Shown here in pieces: positions 33,655 to 44,861 of a stretch of 64,000 nucleotides of DNA. The notes under the pieces were generated by a model that ran no database searches, was not told where the DNA came from, and was given only the letters and a program-made list of their open reading frames with translations. The position numbers were made by a program, and so were the translations under genes. The stretch is from Arcuatula senhousia (Eukaryota > Mollusca > Bivalvia > Mytilida > Mytilidae), in contig CAXARO010000936.1 of assembly GCA_963971305.1 (NCBI GenBank), positions 62,001 through 126,000 on the forward strand, read 5' to 3'. The first letter of the stretch is position 1. Every line of letters starts with the position of its first letter.

Positions 33655-34929
33655 TCAGTTTTTTCTGGATGGCTTCTGTTTCTTGGTTCCTCCTTCTGTT
33701 TTGTCATGTAAGTTTTCTGTTGGTGTTGGTGGTGTGTGTGTAATGTCCATCCTCCTTCTGGTACTTGCTGATGGAGTGTTCATAAAGTGGTCTATTGATG
33801 ACTGACCTTTACCACCAATGTTTTGATTTCTACTCCTTCTTTGTTTCTCACCATCTTGTTTTTTGTCTGAGGCTTGTGACCCAGTTTCTTTTTTGCCCTT
33901 TTCACTGTTTTCTTTCTGAGCATTGTCAACTACTTCTTGAACTTTATCACCACCTTCAGGATTTGAACTTGTTTTTTCTTGCACTTCTAGCTCATGTTGT
34001 TCAGGCTGCATGAGATCCTCAGTGCAGTCCATCATCTTGTGACCACTTTTGTGACAGGATTTGCAGACCCAATCATTTGGGCAATTTTGAATAATGTGGT
34101 CTGGTTGCAAACACTTGTGACATAGTTTCTCTGCTGTTTCTGAATTTCTACCTTTTTCGAATTCTGGCTGCCCACTATGGAACACAGCTGCCATGTACTT
34201 TCCAATCTGTATATATCTGGGGATTGGCTCTTTGAGTGTCTTGCTGATTATTACTCTGTCTCCTGTTTCACAGTTGGTAAGCTTACCGTCTATCCTTAGC
34301 CTTTCTCTGAATATACCTTGTATGTCACATCCATGTATTGTCAAGGTGCGTTCTATTTGTCCATCGTCAGCTGATATCGGGACGTTCTTAACCTTGATAC
34401 GAATGGTATCTGGCTGTAGCCTACCGGGATTATGAGGATTTTGTGAATGAAGGGGCACCTGCCTGCCACGCAAGTGTAGACCCTGCACCAACAGCGACAG
34501 TCTGTCTTCCTCATTATCCATGTAGATTCTCCACATTTCACGCACTCTCTGTATTCCCTTTATACAGTTGGCGGGGACTTTTGCACCAATTGCCTTATAA
34601 ATCTCTACATTTGTGATCCATTGCGATCTGGGCGGTGTTAATCTACCAAAAAAGTCTACATCTTTCATAAAAATAGGCTTGACATTTTCACTAGGGATTC
34701 TATGGGGTGTTTCATGATTGGTTTCACTGGACATTTGGCTCATTTGTTCGTTTTTATTTGTTCGATTTTCTAAAATATCTGCGTACGACGCCATTTTTTC
34801 TTTGTTTACATCTGCATTTTGACTTTCAATGTTCATTTCTTTTGTTTGTATCCCTTGTAGACCTTCAATTAACCGTTTCAAACGTTCCTCTGTCATTCTC
34901 CTTGCAATTTCCTCAACATTAGTAGCCAT
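33655..34929 (-). CDS. LINE ORF1 protein (nucleic-acid binding, two CCHC knuckles)
   Basis: 424 residues from ATG 34929. The first ~60 residues are charged and probably helical (EEIARRMTEERLKRLIEGLQ). Residues about 110-240 look like two RNA-binding-type folds (MWRIYMDNEEDRLSLLVQGL; TIRIKVKNVPISADDGQIER). Around residue 290-325 are two zinc knuckles of form C-x2-C-x4-H-x4-C: CHKCLQPDHIIQNC and CKSCHKSGHKMMDC. The tail is hydrophilic and basic (KKETGSQASDKKQDGEKQRR). This matches the usual ORF1 role of binding element RNA in the retrotransposition particle. The frame is intact and is probably the first cistron of the LINE. Confidence 0.8.
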   Translation of the reverse strand: MATNVEEIARRMTEERLKRLIEGLQGIQTKEMNIESQNADVNKEKMASYADILENRTNKNEQMSQMSSETNHETPHRIPSENVKPIFMKDVDFFGRLTPPRSQWITNVEIYKAIGAKVPANCIKGIQRVREMWRIYMDNEEDRLSLLVQGLHLRGRQVPLHSQNPHNPGRLQPDTIRIKVKNVPISADDGQIERTLTIHGCDIQGIFRERLRIDGKLTNCETGDRVIISKTLKEPIPRYIQIGKYMAAVFHSGQPEFEKGRNSETAEKLCHKCLQPDHIIQNCPNDWVCKSCHKSGHKMMDCTEDLMQPEQHELEVQEKTSSNPEGGDKVQEVVDNAQKENSEKGKKETGSQASDKKQDGEKQRRSRNQNIGGKGQSSIDHFMNTPSASTRRRMDITHTPPTPTENLHDKTEGGTKKQKPSRKN

Positions 34930-34990
34930 TCTGCTTCTGTATCTCGTTAATTTCCAGCTTTTTGGGGCACTATCGCACCGGTAAACCTTG

Positions 34991-35653
34991 GCAAACCAAG
35001 GGCGATAATAATTTATTAAATTCTTAACATTTTAAACATCTTTTCCCACAACGTTAGAAAGTGAAGGCTCCGTTGCAAGCTATGTCAATATTTAGGACTT
35101 CTAAATGACGTCACACAGATGTGTATAAAATATGTCAAGAACGGACGAATATCCGGATCTAAATTTAGTAACATAGCGTCAATATAGGTAAAAATAGAAA
35201 CATAGCGTCAATATACCAAAAATGCATCGTTTTTATTTCCAAAGCAAACAAATACACTAAATATCACTAAAATCACATGACCAAATAATCCAATGAAAAT
35301 GTAAGAATGATAAACCATATGTAATATTTCATCATAAAATACTATCTAGGACCATATTTCATCTAGTAATGTTTAATCAAAGTTAAATGATTTTATCAAC
35401 GTTATCCAGGATGATATTTGATAGTAGGATACCGTCTGGGATTGTTTTACGTTGTTAATTGTTATCTAGGATAATATTTCATAGTTTCAATAACCCCAAA
35501 AGAAGACTATATAACATAAGAGAAAAATATTCAAAGTGTTTGTCTGGACGAAATCTATGTTACAATGTACTGCATTTTACTCTTATTTTGTCTGAAAGTT
35601 GCAAATCAGCAGTATGAGCAAAAATCGTGAGTTTTAAAATAATGTTTAAGTTA
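34991..35653. other. Intergenic, short AT-rich duplications
   Basis: The phrase AACATAGCGTCAATATA occurs twice (near 35171 and 35202), and ATCTAGGA-ATATTTCAT-type phrases recur at 35344-35485. There is no gene. The LINE 5' boundary lies somewhere before this stretch. Confidence 0.5.
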
Positions 35654-38600
35654 CAAAAATGCAACACACCCCTTACTTTTCAGGTCGTAGCCTTATTTAT
35701 TTGAGTGAGTGAGTGAGTGAGTTGGTGTTTTACGCCCGTGCAACATATATGGGAATATTAATCAAAATATTACAACTGATACGGATTATCAAATTAAGAA
35801 CACATTAAAACAGTTCAGTGTCAACTTAAAAACCAGTTTTACAAGTGGACAAAATTAAATGCTCATAAGATACTTTCCGACATGTCACTTCTTTGTGATG
35901 AATGAATGGTTAAACAGTGGATACTTTTTCATATGGGTGGAAACTTTTCTACAATTGAATATTGTCCTAAGGAAAATATTTCACATTGAATACTCTCCTC
36001 TGGATAGGATTTAGTTCGGATAGTTTTATGGGTTTAAATTTATTTTATCATTGTACACACACGACACAAGACCCTGTGAAATAGGTAGACTTTATATTCA
36101 CCAAGAAAAAAATAAATGCCGGGGCCGAGCAAGCTTCTTAGAAAGCTTGTGTAGCTAATGCACAACCCGAACGAGTGTCAAAATAATTGGTGACGTATAA
36201 AATCCTTCAATCATTGAACAATCACCCATTATCATTGTATGAAATTAACACTAATTGTACTGCCTGAAAGGGCGATTTAATTATCAAATAAACATATCTT
36301 ATCTTTATAGATCTGGTCATTTTAAACGAACTTTTAGTCTGTATTCGAGGTCGACACGTGTCCACATCTCTTCTCTATTAGGGACGAACCAATTTAATTG
36401 AAAAGGGGCTTGGTTTATTGTTTTGGTATTCGAACGCCTCGCGACAGAATTTTTTTGTTCATTATTACCATTGTTATACCCCCACTTTTGAAAGTTGGGG
36501 GGGGGTATATAGTGAAAGGGGTGTCCGTCCGTCCTTCCGTTACACTTCAGGGTACCCATCTCTTATCCGCAACTCCTCCAGCTAATTTTGATTAAATCAA
36601 GATGGAATGATGATGATGATAAATGAAATATGGCGGTGGGGCGGGAAACAAAGGACCGGTAAATTAAGAAGAACCACATGAAATGGGGGGTAGTGTGTAG
36701 GGACGGATATTTTAGACTATTTTAACGTGCATGAAGCGTAGCACTCTTCACACACGTTAGCCCACTATGGTCGGCGGTCAGGGTTTCCGTATTATAGACC
36801 TGACAACCCCCGCGGTTGAGGACCACCCTATTCAGCCACCTAGGGTACACACTGACCCGACGTCATACTCTTAAGGTACTTAGTCGCCTCGTCCCGTGCG
36901 GGGCCCGGGAGGCGAATAGGCCCGCAGCGGCGCATAGCTTGTCGGTAAAAGTCCACTAAAGAGCGCTCAGAAACCTGACATCGGGGTCAGGCTGCTTTGC
37001 CCACAAAGCGAGTGGGATGTGTGCCCCAGGTGGTTGAATGGGGCAGCTCTGGCATCGAGAGATGCGGGGTCGTCAGGCGATAATTCGGAAAACCTGACCG
37101 CAAACCATAGTGGTGCACCGTGTTGGGGAAAAATGTCACGTTCCTCGCACGTTAAAGAACCCTGCTGTAGGTCTCGGTAAGAGTAGGACCCGTAGAATCC
37201 CCATGCAGGCGGCAAAATTTTTCTGTCCCTACCCATCACTGCTTTTTCCAGTGGCAGTCAAAACTCTCCTACCCGATTGGCCTTGTGTCCCATTTCCTCC
37301 ACTTCATCATCATTTCATGTTCATTGTATCACCACTTTCAAAAATGCAACACACCCCTTACTTTTCAGGTCGTAGCCTTATTTATTTGAGTGAGTGAGTG
37401 AGTGAGTTGGTGTTTTACGCCCGTGCAACATATATGGGAATATTAATCAAAATATTACAACTGATACGGATTATCAAATTAAGAACACATTATAACAGTT
37501 CAGTGTCAACTTAAAAACCAGTTTTACAAGTGGACAAAATTAAATGCTCATAAGATACTTTCCGACATGTCACTTCTTTGTGATGAATGAATGGTTAAAC
37601 AGTGGATACTTTTTCATATGGGTGGAAACTTTTCTACAATTGAATATTGTCCTAAGGAAAATATTTCACATTGAATACTCTCCTCTGGATAGGATTTAGT
37701 TCGGATAGTTTTATGGGTTTAAATTTATTTTATCATTGTACACACACGACACAAGACCCTGTGAAATAGGTAGACTTTATATTCACCAAGAAAAAAATAA
37801 ATGCCGGGGCCGAGCAAGCTTCTTAGAAAGCTTGTGTAGCTAATGCACAACCCGAACGAGTGTCAAAATAATTGGTGACGTATAAAATCCTTCAATCATT
37901 GAACAATCACCCATTATCATTGTATGAAATTAACACTAATTGTACTGCCTGAAAGGGCGATTTAATTATCAAATAAACATATCTTATCTTTATAGATCTG
38001 GTCATTTTAAACGAACTTTTAGTCTGTATTCGAGGTCGACACGTGTCCACATCTCTTCTCTATTAGGGACGAACCAATTTAATTGAAAAGGGGCTTGGTT
38101 TATTGTTTTGGTATTCGAACGCCTCACGACAGAATTTTTTTGTTCATTATTACCATTGTTATACCCCAAATTTTGAAAGTTGGGGGGGGGGGTATATAGT
38201 GAAAGGGGTGTCCGTCCGTCCTTCCGTTACACTTCAGGGTACCCATCTCTTATCCGCAACTCCTCCAGCTAATTTTGATTAAATCAAGATGGAATGATGA
38301 TGATGATAAATGAAATATGGCGGTGGGGCGGGAAACAAAGGACCGGTAAATTAAGAAGAACCACATGAAATGGGGGGTAGTGTGTAGGGACGGATATTTT
38401 AGACTATTTTAACGTGCATGAAGCGTAGCACTCTTCACACACGTTAGCCCACTATGGTCGGCGGTCAGGGTTTCCGTATTATAGACCTGACAACCCCCGC
38501 GGTTGAGGACCACCCTATTCAGCCACCTAGGGTACACACTGACCCGACGTCATACTCTTAAGGTACTTAGTCGCCTCGTCCCGTGCGGGGCCCGGTAGGA

Positions 38601-40726
38601 GAATAGGCCCGCAGCGGCGCTAAGCTTGTCGGTAAAAGTCCACTAAAGAGCGCTCAGAAACCTGACATCGGGGTCAGGCTGCTTTGCCCACAAAGCGAGT
38701 GGGATGTGTGCCCCAGGTGGTTGAATGGGGCAGCTCTGGCATCGAGAGATGCGGGGTCGTCAGGCGATAATTCGGAAAACCTGACCGCAAACCATAGTGG
38801 TGCACCGTGTTGGGGAAAAATGTCACGTTCCTCGCACGTTAAAGAACCCTGCTGTAGGTCTCGGTAAGAGTAGGACCCGTAGAATCCCCATGCAGGCGGC
38901 AAAATTTTTCTGTCCCTACCCATCACTGCTTTTTCCAGTGGCAGTCAAAACTCTCCTACCCGATTGGCCTTGTGTCCCATTTCCTCCACTTCATCATCAT
39001 TTCATGTTCATTGTATCACCACTTTCAAAAATGCAACACACCCCTTACTTTTCAGGTCGTAGCCTTATTTATTTGAGTGAGTGAGTGAGTGAGTTGGTGT
39101 TTTACGCCCGTGCAACATATATGGGAATATTAATCAAAATATTACAACTGATACGGATTATCAAATTAAGAACACATTATAACAGTTCAGTGTCAACTTA
39201 AAAACCAGTTTTACAAGTGGACAAAATTAAATGCTCATAAGATACTTTCCGACATGTCACTTCTTTGTGATGAATGAATGGTTAAACAGTGGATACTTTT
39301 TCATATGGGTGGAAACTTTTCTACAATTGAATATTGTCCTAAGGAAAATATTTCACATTGAATACTCTCCTCTGGATAGGATTTAGTTCGGATAGTTTTA
39401 TGGGTTTAAATTTATTTTATCGTTGTACGCACACGACACAAGACCCTGTGAAATAGGTAGACTTTATATTCACCAAGAAAAAAATAAATGCCGGGGCCGA
39501 GCAAGCTTCTTAGAAAGCTTGTGTAGCTAATGCACAACCCGAACGAGTGTCAAAATAATTGGTGACGTATAAAATCCTTCAATCATTGAACAATCACCCA
39601 TTATCATTGTATGAAATTAACACTAATTGTACTGCCTGAAAGGGCGATTTAATTATCAAATAAACATATCTTATCTTATCTTATCTTTATAGATCTGGTC
39701 ATTTTAAACGAACGTTTAGTCTGTATTCGAGGTCGACACGTGTCCACATCTCTTCTCTATTAGGGACGAACCAATTTAATTGAAAAGGGGCTTGGTTTAT
39801 TGTTTTGGTATTCGAACGCCTCGCGACAGAATTTTTTTGTTCATTATTACCATTGTTATACCCTCCACTTTTGAAAGTTGGGGGGGGGGGGGTATATAGT
39901 GAAAGGGGTGTCCGTCCGTCCTTCCGTTACACTTCAGGGTACCCATCTCTTATCCGCAACTCCTCCAGCTAATTTTGATTAAATCAAGATGGAATGATGA
40001 TGATGATAAATGAAATATGGCGGTGGGGCGGGAAACAAAGGACCGGTAAATTAAGAAGAACCACATGAAATGGGGGGTAGTGTGTAGGGACGGAAATTTT
40101 AGACTATTTTAACGTGCATGAAGCGTAGCACTCTTCACACACGTTAGCCCACTATGGTCGGCGGTCAGGGTTTCCGTATTATAGACCTGACAACCCCCGC
40201 GGTTGAGGGCCACCCTATTCAGCCACCTAGGGTACACACTGACCCGACGTCATACTCTTAAGGTACTTAGTCGCCTCGTCCCGTGCGGGGCCCGGGAGGC
40301 GAATAGGCCCGCAGCGGCGCTAAGCTTGTCGGTAAAAGTCCACTAAAGAGCGCTCAGAAACCTGACATCGGGGTCAGGCTGCTTTGCCCACAAAGCGAGT
40401 GGGATGTGTGCCCCAGGTGGTTGAATGGGGCAGCTCTGGCATCGAGAGATGCGGGGTCGTCAGGCGATAATTCGGAAAACCTGACCGCAAACCATAGTGG
40501 TGCACCGTGTTGGGGAAAAATGTCACGTTCCTCGCACGTTAAAGAACCCTGCTGTAGGTCTCGGTAAGAGTAGGACCCGTAGAATCCCCATGCAGGCGGC
40601 AAAATTTTTCTGTCCCTACCCATCACTGCTTTTTCCAGTGGCAGTCAAAACTCTCCTACCCGATTGGCCTTGTGTCCCTATTTCCTCCACTTCATCGTCA
40701 TTTCATGTTCATTGTATCACCATTTT
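35654..40726. repeat. Triplicated 1.69-kb unit of nested SINEs
   Basis: Three nearly identical units start with CAAAAATGCAACACACCCC at 35654, 37339 and 39026 (periods 1685 and 1687); the third ends near 40726. Each holds: a SINE-A tail (GAGT)n with TTGGTGTTTTACGCCCGTGC; about 850 bp of unrelated sequence including a CCCCACTTTTGAAAGTTGGG hairpin and a GTCCGTCCGTCC tract; the rest of a minus-strand SINE A; and a plus-strand SINE B, truncated in units 1 (36891-37338) and 2 (38578-39025). Differences between units are few (homopolymers near 36495/38182/39880, an extra TTATC pair near 39670). The paired open frames of 90 and 95 codons are SINE-B sequence and not genes. Confidence 0.9.
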
Positions 40727-40794
40727 CATGTTCATCTCTCGGATATAGCCGAAATCGTGCTGCTTGGGAGTAAAGCAATAACTAACTAACTAAC
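40278..40794 (+). mobile_element. SINE family B, complete copy
   Basis: It starts GTCCCGTGCGGGGCCCGGG like SINE A and carries GTGTGCCCCAGGTGGTTGAA and CTCGCACGTTAAAGAACCC. It ends CGTGCTGCTTGGGAGTAAAG with an (AACT)n tail. It is inserted in a SINE A copy and flanked by the 12-bp duplication CTTAGTCGCCTC (40266-40277, 40795-40806); after it the SINE A head continues to about 40841. Head and central block are shared with family A but the 3' end differs, so A and B probably use different LINE partners or tails. Confidence 0.85.
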
Positions 40795-40841
40795 CTTAGT
40801 CGCCTCTTACGACAAGCAAGGCTCTGCTGTGGGCCTATTCT

Positions 40842-41214
40842 ATGAATATGAATTATTCATTGAATAATATTAGTGAAATGAGAAATATTTATACAATTTT
40901 AACCAAAATAGATGAAAGTGTTAATCTTGAAGATGTGATACTTTTAAAATACTTTTTTAATTGCTATAGAAGATGAGGTCATAAGTTGGAATTACAAATA
41001 TTGTGAAAAATCAGCATACTTTTGGACTACATCTGAAGATCAAACAATTATAGAAGAAGATTTAATCTGAAGCAATATCTTCATTCTAAATACACACCTA
41101 TTTGTACTTCTTAACTGGCAGTTTTCAAATGATTGTATGAAGCGTATCAAGGAGTTTGGTGACCCAATAAAATGTCCTCTGGTTAATCTAAAATATGCAT
41201 AAACTTCTTATAAT
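40842..41214. other. AT-rich sequence before the DIRS remnant
   Basis: No clear gene; it may be decayed gag-side sequence of the DIRS-like element (short protein-like stretch MRNIYTILTKIDESVNLEDV near 40880). Confidence 0.4.
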
Positions 41215-41912
41215 AAGCCTTTTAACTACAGAGGCCCTGCCAAGCAGGAAAACTCCAATGCTCAGAGAAGAAATTATCAAGTACAACCCACTTCAAAGGA
41301 AAGATCAAGCTACCAGAATCGACCTCAACCACAGAGGAACAACAGTTACAATCAGGCAAAGAGACGTAATTAGATAAGGTTGTTAAGGTGAGAAAATTAG
41401 TTGTCCCAGAGTGGGAAAATATAATGTCAGATCAATGGATTTGGGATTTGGTATAGGAAGGATGTAGAATTGAATTTGATGAATATCCTCTAGAATACTC
41501 ATCTTATCATGGGATTAACTTTTCTAAAGATAATGCTAAACTAATTGAATTAGAAGTAGAAAAGCTGCTTAAAAATGTGTTATTGAAGATCTAGTCAATT
41601 CATTTCTTTTATTTTCGCTGTTCTAAAAAGAGATGGTTCTTTAAGACCAATAATTAATCTGATAGAATTGAACATTTTTTTTAAATACCAACATCTCAAG
41701 CAAGACATTTTAAACTTTGCACTTGACATTATACAAAGCAATGATTATCTAACTTCCATTTATCTGACTGATGCATATTTCAGTATTTCTAATCATAGAT
41801 ATTGATGAAAATTTCTGAGATTTTCATGGCGAAACACTCTTTATGAGTTCAATGTCCTATGTTTTGGTTAAGCATCTGCTCCAAGGATTTTCACCAAAGT
41901 GTAAATCAGTTT
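41215..41912 (+). pseudogene. DIRS-type reverse transcriptase remnant
   Basis: Pieces on the plus strand in order: a polar Asn/Gln/Arg-rich tail (FNYRGPAKQENSNAQRRNYQ) like the end of a DIRS gag; then MSDQWIWDLV, GCRIEFDEYPLEYSSYHGIN and LIELEVEKLLKK, the lead-in to the RT; FIFAVLKRDGSLRPIINLIE; FKYQHLKQDILNFALDIIQ; YLTSIYLTDAYFSIS (motif A); and RNTLYEFNVLCFG with ASAPRIFTKV before a stop. I recognise this wording from DIRS retrotransposons (tyrosine-recombinase elements). Several stops and at least two frame changes break it, and it is cut by a SINE-A fragment at 41943. No recombinase part is seen. Confidence 0.7.
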
Positions 41913-41942
41913 ATGCTTTGTTTACACAATACAAGCCTTTGC

Positions 41943-42222
41943 GGTGCACTACTTTGCGTTCCATAAAGGGGTCTTTTACGTGCATGAAGCGTGGCACTCT
42001 CCACACACGTTGGCCCACTATGGTCAGCAGTCAGGGTTTCCGTATTATCGACCTGCCAACTCCCGCGGACGAGGGTCACCCTTTTCAGTCACCTAGGGTA
42101 CACACTTGGTCGTTCTATGGGCTGAGCACTGACCCGACGTCAGAATCCCAAGACCCTTATTCGCCTCGTACAAGTTAGGCTCTGCTGCGGACCTATTCGC
42201 CACCCGGCCCCCGCAAGGGACA
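41943..42222 (-). mobile_element. SINE family A fragment
   Basis: From CGGTGCACTACTTTGCGTTC to CACCCGGCCCCCGCAAGGGA this matches the 5' half of SINE A in reverse orientation, more diverged than the other copies. The 3' tail is missing at the 41943 side, so no target duplication can be read. Confidence 0.85.
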
Positions 42223-42519
42223 CAGATGAAGAGAAGGTTTGCTGCAGACAAACACCAGATAGACGTTTGTCTTTACTCCCAGTAAGTGTGCTAATCGGAA
42301 TGAATCAGTTTATTACTTTGGCTAAGACAAAAATGGTCAATGATAGAAAGATGTTCTTTCTTATTCATTTTTATTGTATTGATTATTTTTTTTGTTTAAA
42401 TATTTTTATCAAATGGTTAATTTGCAAATAAAAACATTTGTTTGGAAATGTCCATGTCTAATTAATATAGATTTAATGTATGTGTATTTGTAAAAAAGTA
42501 TCTTGATTTTTTCACAGGA

Positions 42520-42756
42520 CTTTGGTTTCATAATGCTAGATCCATTGGTGTTGGTTGTAGCTAGGCTGCTGCAGAGGAGGATAACCATAACAAGAGAACC
42601 CGTCATGCTGACGACAGGCAATTCATCTTTTAGATACATGGTCACCTTTGTGCTGGCAACAGAAGGATGATACCGAGTTGCTGTGTATTGAAGATCAGGC
42701 ACCAATACCCTGACAGTTTTGGCAACTACAGGCGATTTGTAGGTGGACGACTAGGT
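42520..42756 (+). pseudogene. P2X7-like C-terminal domain fragment (degenerate)
   Basis: The frame ending at 42756 reads [20 protein letters not shown] then [17 protein letters not shown] and a stop, preceded by DDRQFIF-stop-IHGH. The pattern R-Q-F...H-G-x-L-x-x-x-N-R-R-x-I-P-S-C-x-V-x-x-I-R-x-x-Y-P...G-x-Y-x-x-F is that of the cysteine-rich P2X7 cytoplasmic domain. In invertebrates I know this domain from many multicopy proteins of unknown function. The zinc-binding Cys-rich start is not readable, and at least two stops are present. It is a relic, not a receptor gene. Confidence 0.45.
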
Positions 42757-43011
42757 TGATCCTAAAGGAAATGACTTTGACTTTAATGCTGGTAACATTA
42801 TTTGTTAATCCTTATTTGTTAACTTAATAAAATTCATTGTTCTGATTTTAGTTTTAATGTTTTATTCATACAACTATGTTGTGGGACAACCAAATAGAAG
42901 CACTGTAGATAGGGAACAGATCTAAAATAAATCTCACAATAAGAATCTTATATTGATACTGCATACTTTCTGGCACATATTCCATATTCTTTTGTTTTAA
43001 TAAGTATCAAT
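42757..43011. other. Intergenic, no gene recognised
   Basis: AT-rich; no feature seen before the family C fragment. Confidence 0.5.
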
Positions 43012-43900
43012 AAAAAGCTTCGCCGAGCGCAGCATGATACGGCCGCAACATGTTGAACCCTGTACGTTTTAGGCCCAATATGGATAGTCAATTGCTCTGG
43101 ACACATGCAGCCCATGGTGGACTGACAAAGGTTTTTGACACATGCAGCTTTTGGTGGACTTTCCATTTACAATTTAAAATGATTTTTTTTCGCAAGGAGA
43201 TGAAAATTAGACCATAAATTTTCCATTTGGCCCTTATTACATAATAGGGGAAAAGGGGGTTGCACAAATTAATTCTATATTTTGTATCCACTATTTGACA
43301 AGAACAAACATGCAAAAAATTTTTTAAAATCGGATCATAAGTAAAAAAGTTTCGATTTCGGTCCCTTTTGGCTCCTAATTACATAATAAGGGGGAAAAGG
43401 GGGGGATGGGGTCGCAAAAATTGATTCTCAATTTTGTATTGCTATTTGACAAGAACAAATATGCAAAAAAAAATTCAAAATCGGACCACTTACATAAAAG
43501 TTTCGATTTTGGCCCCTAATTAAGGGGACCCACAAAATCAGGTTCATTCTTGTAGTGTAAGAAACATTCTTCACAAATTTCAAACCAATAAACCAGTTAG
43601 AAACAAAGTTATGGTGGAAACAATAACATATTTGAATTTTTTGCCCCTTTCGGGTCCCTAATTAAGGGGGACCCCCAAAATCAACCCCATTCACCCTTTT
43701 ATGTCAAGAAACATTAATGCCAAAGTACAAAGCAATAGGATGACTAGAACTTAAGTTACCGTGGCAACAAACATAAAAGTAGCATTTTTGGCCCCTTCTT
43801 GGCCCCTAATTTCGAAACCAAAACAGTTAGGACCCCCAAAATCAATCCAATCCATCCTTTAATAGTAAGGAATATCACTGTGAAATCCCTATTATGTCTG
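43012..43900 (+). repeat. Family C element, head-side fragment
   Basis: It starts with the family head (AAAAGCTTCGCCGAGCGCAG, GATACGGCCGCAAC) and continues through repeated blocks with GTCCCTTTTGGCTCCTAATT, AAAAGGGG and GACAAGAACAAATATGC about every 150-170 bp. The hairpin tail is missing. Confidence 0.7.
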
Positions 43901-44266
43901 TAAAATGTTTTTTGTTAATACCTGACCCTAAAGATCTCAATGGGAGAGAGAGGTTTGGCGATCTTTAAAACCTGGTTTAACCCACCATTTCTTTTACCAA
44001 GTCAGGACCATTGTGATCTTCAGTTTCTCTGGTATATTTCCTTGTTTTGTCCTTTCTCTTTGACATTTGAGATTAGTTATTTTGTATTATACCCCCTTTA
44101 AACAAAGTTTGGGGGATATAGGAATCTCCCTGTCTGTCCGTCTGTCCACATCCCTCCTAAGTGCAACTCCTTCTAAACTGCTCAACGGATTTTGATGAAA
44201 CTTTACATGAAAGAAGTACATTATATGTAGATGTGCATGAAGAATTTTCATCGTCTCAGATATCAT
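43901..44266. repeat. Tandem-core element end with hairpin
   Basis: At 44091-44120 a hairpin ATACCCCCTTTAAACAAAG followed by TTTGGGGGATAT is next to a CTGTCTGTCCGTCTGTCC tract and core-like wording (CAACTCCTTCTAAACTGCTC, GATGAAACTTTACATG). The layout is the same as other tandem-core elements here. It is interrupted by a SINE at 44267. Confidence 0.6.
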
Positions 44267-44755
44267 GTCCCGTGCGGGGCCCGGGTGGCGAATAGGCCCG
44301 CAGCAGAGCCTAGCTTGTCGTAAGAGGCGACTAAGGGTCTTGGGATTCTGACATCGGGTCAGTGCTCAGCCCACAGAGCGACCAAGTGTGTACCCTAGGT
44401 GGCTGAATAGGGTGGCCCTCGTCCGCGGGGGTTGTCAGGTCTATAATACGGAAACCCTGACCGCCGACCATAGTGGGCCAACGTGTGTGGAGAGTGCCAC
44501 GCTTCATGCACGTAAAAGACCCCTTTGTGGACCGCCCAGTAGTGCACCACATAGGCTAAATTTTCCGCCCCTACCCACCTCTCCCCTTTTTCTGTGGTTC
44601 TTCAAAATTTACCGGTCCTTTGTGTCCCATCCCACCCCATATTTCATTTATCATCATCATTTCATGTTCATTTTATCACCCTTTCATGTTCATCGCCTGT
44701 AAATAACCTATATAGCGTTGCACGGGCGTAAAACACCAACTCACTCACTCACTCA
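44267..44755 (+). mobile_element. SINE family A, full-length copy 3
   Basis: 489 bp from GTCCCGTGCGGGGCCCGG to the (ACTC)n tail, flanked by the 12-bp duplication CTCAGATATCAT (44255-44266 and 44756-44767). Very similar to copies 1 and 4. Confidence 0.9.
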
Positions 44756-44861
44756 CTCAGATATCATTCAGGGGAGATAATTGGACTTGAGGTTTTTTTT
44801 ACACTTCAAAGTCCAATATGTAGAGGGGTATCCTTTTGTGAGCTTGCTCACAGTATTATTA

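Larger units (their letters stand above)
28014..34990 (-). mobile_element. Tx1/L1-like LINE joined to a SINE-A 3' end
   Basis: A LINE read on the minus strand: ORF1 (33655-34929), an extra open frame (32361-33611), ORF2 with endonuclease and reverse transcriptase (32391 to about 28271), then the last ~257 bp of SINE family A ending in (ACTC)n at 28014. ORF2 is interrupted by a tRNA-derived SINE at 30100-30454 and has one nonsense codon near its start. The upper limit near 34990 is a guess, as no 5' boundary motif or target duplication was found. The endonuclease and RT motif wording is closest to L1/Tx1 elements. The copy is defective but otherwise little decayed. Confidence 0.8.

Noticed and set aside
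36967..40748. Three sets of paired 90- and 95-codon frames
   Set aside because: They lie in SINE B within the triplicated unit; the repetition reflects array copies.
42409..42705. A 98-codon minus-strand frame
   Set aside because: The plus strand of the same bases gives the P2X7-like reading, so the minus frame is probably its shadow.
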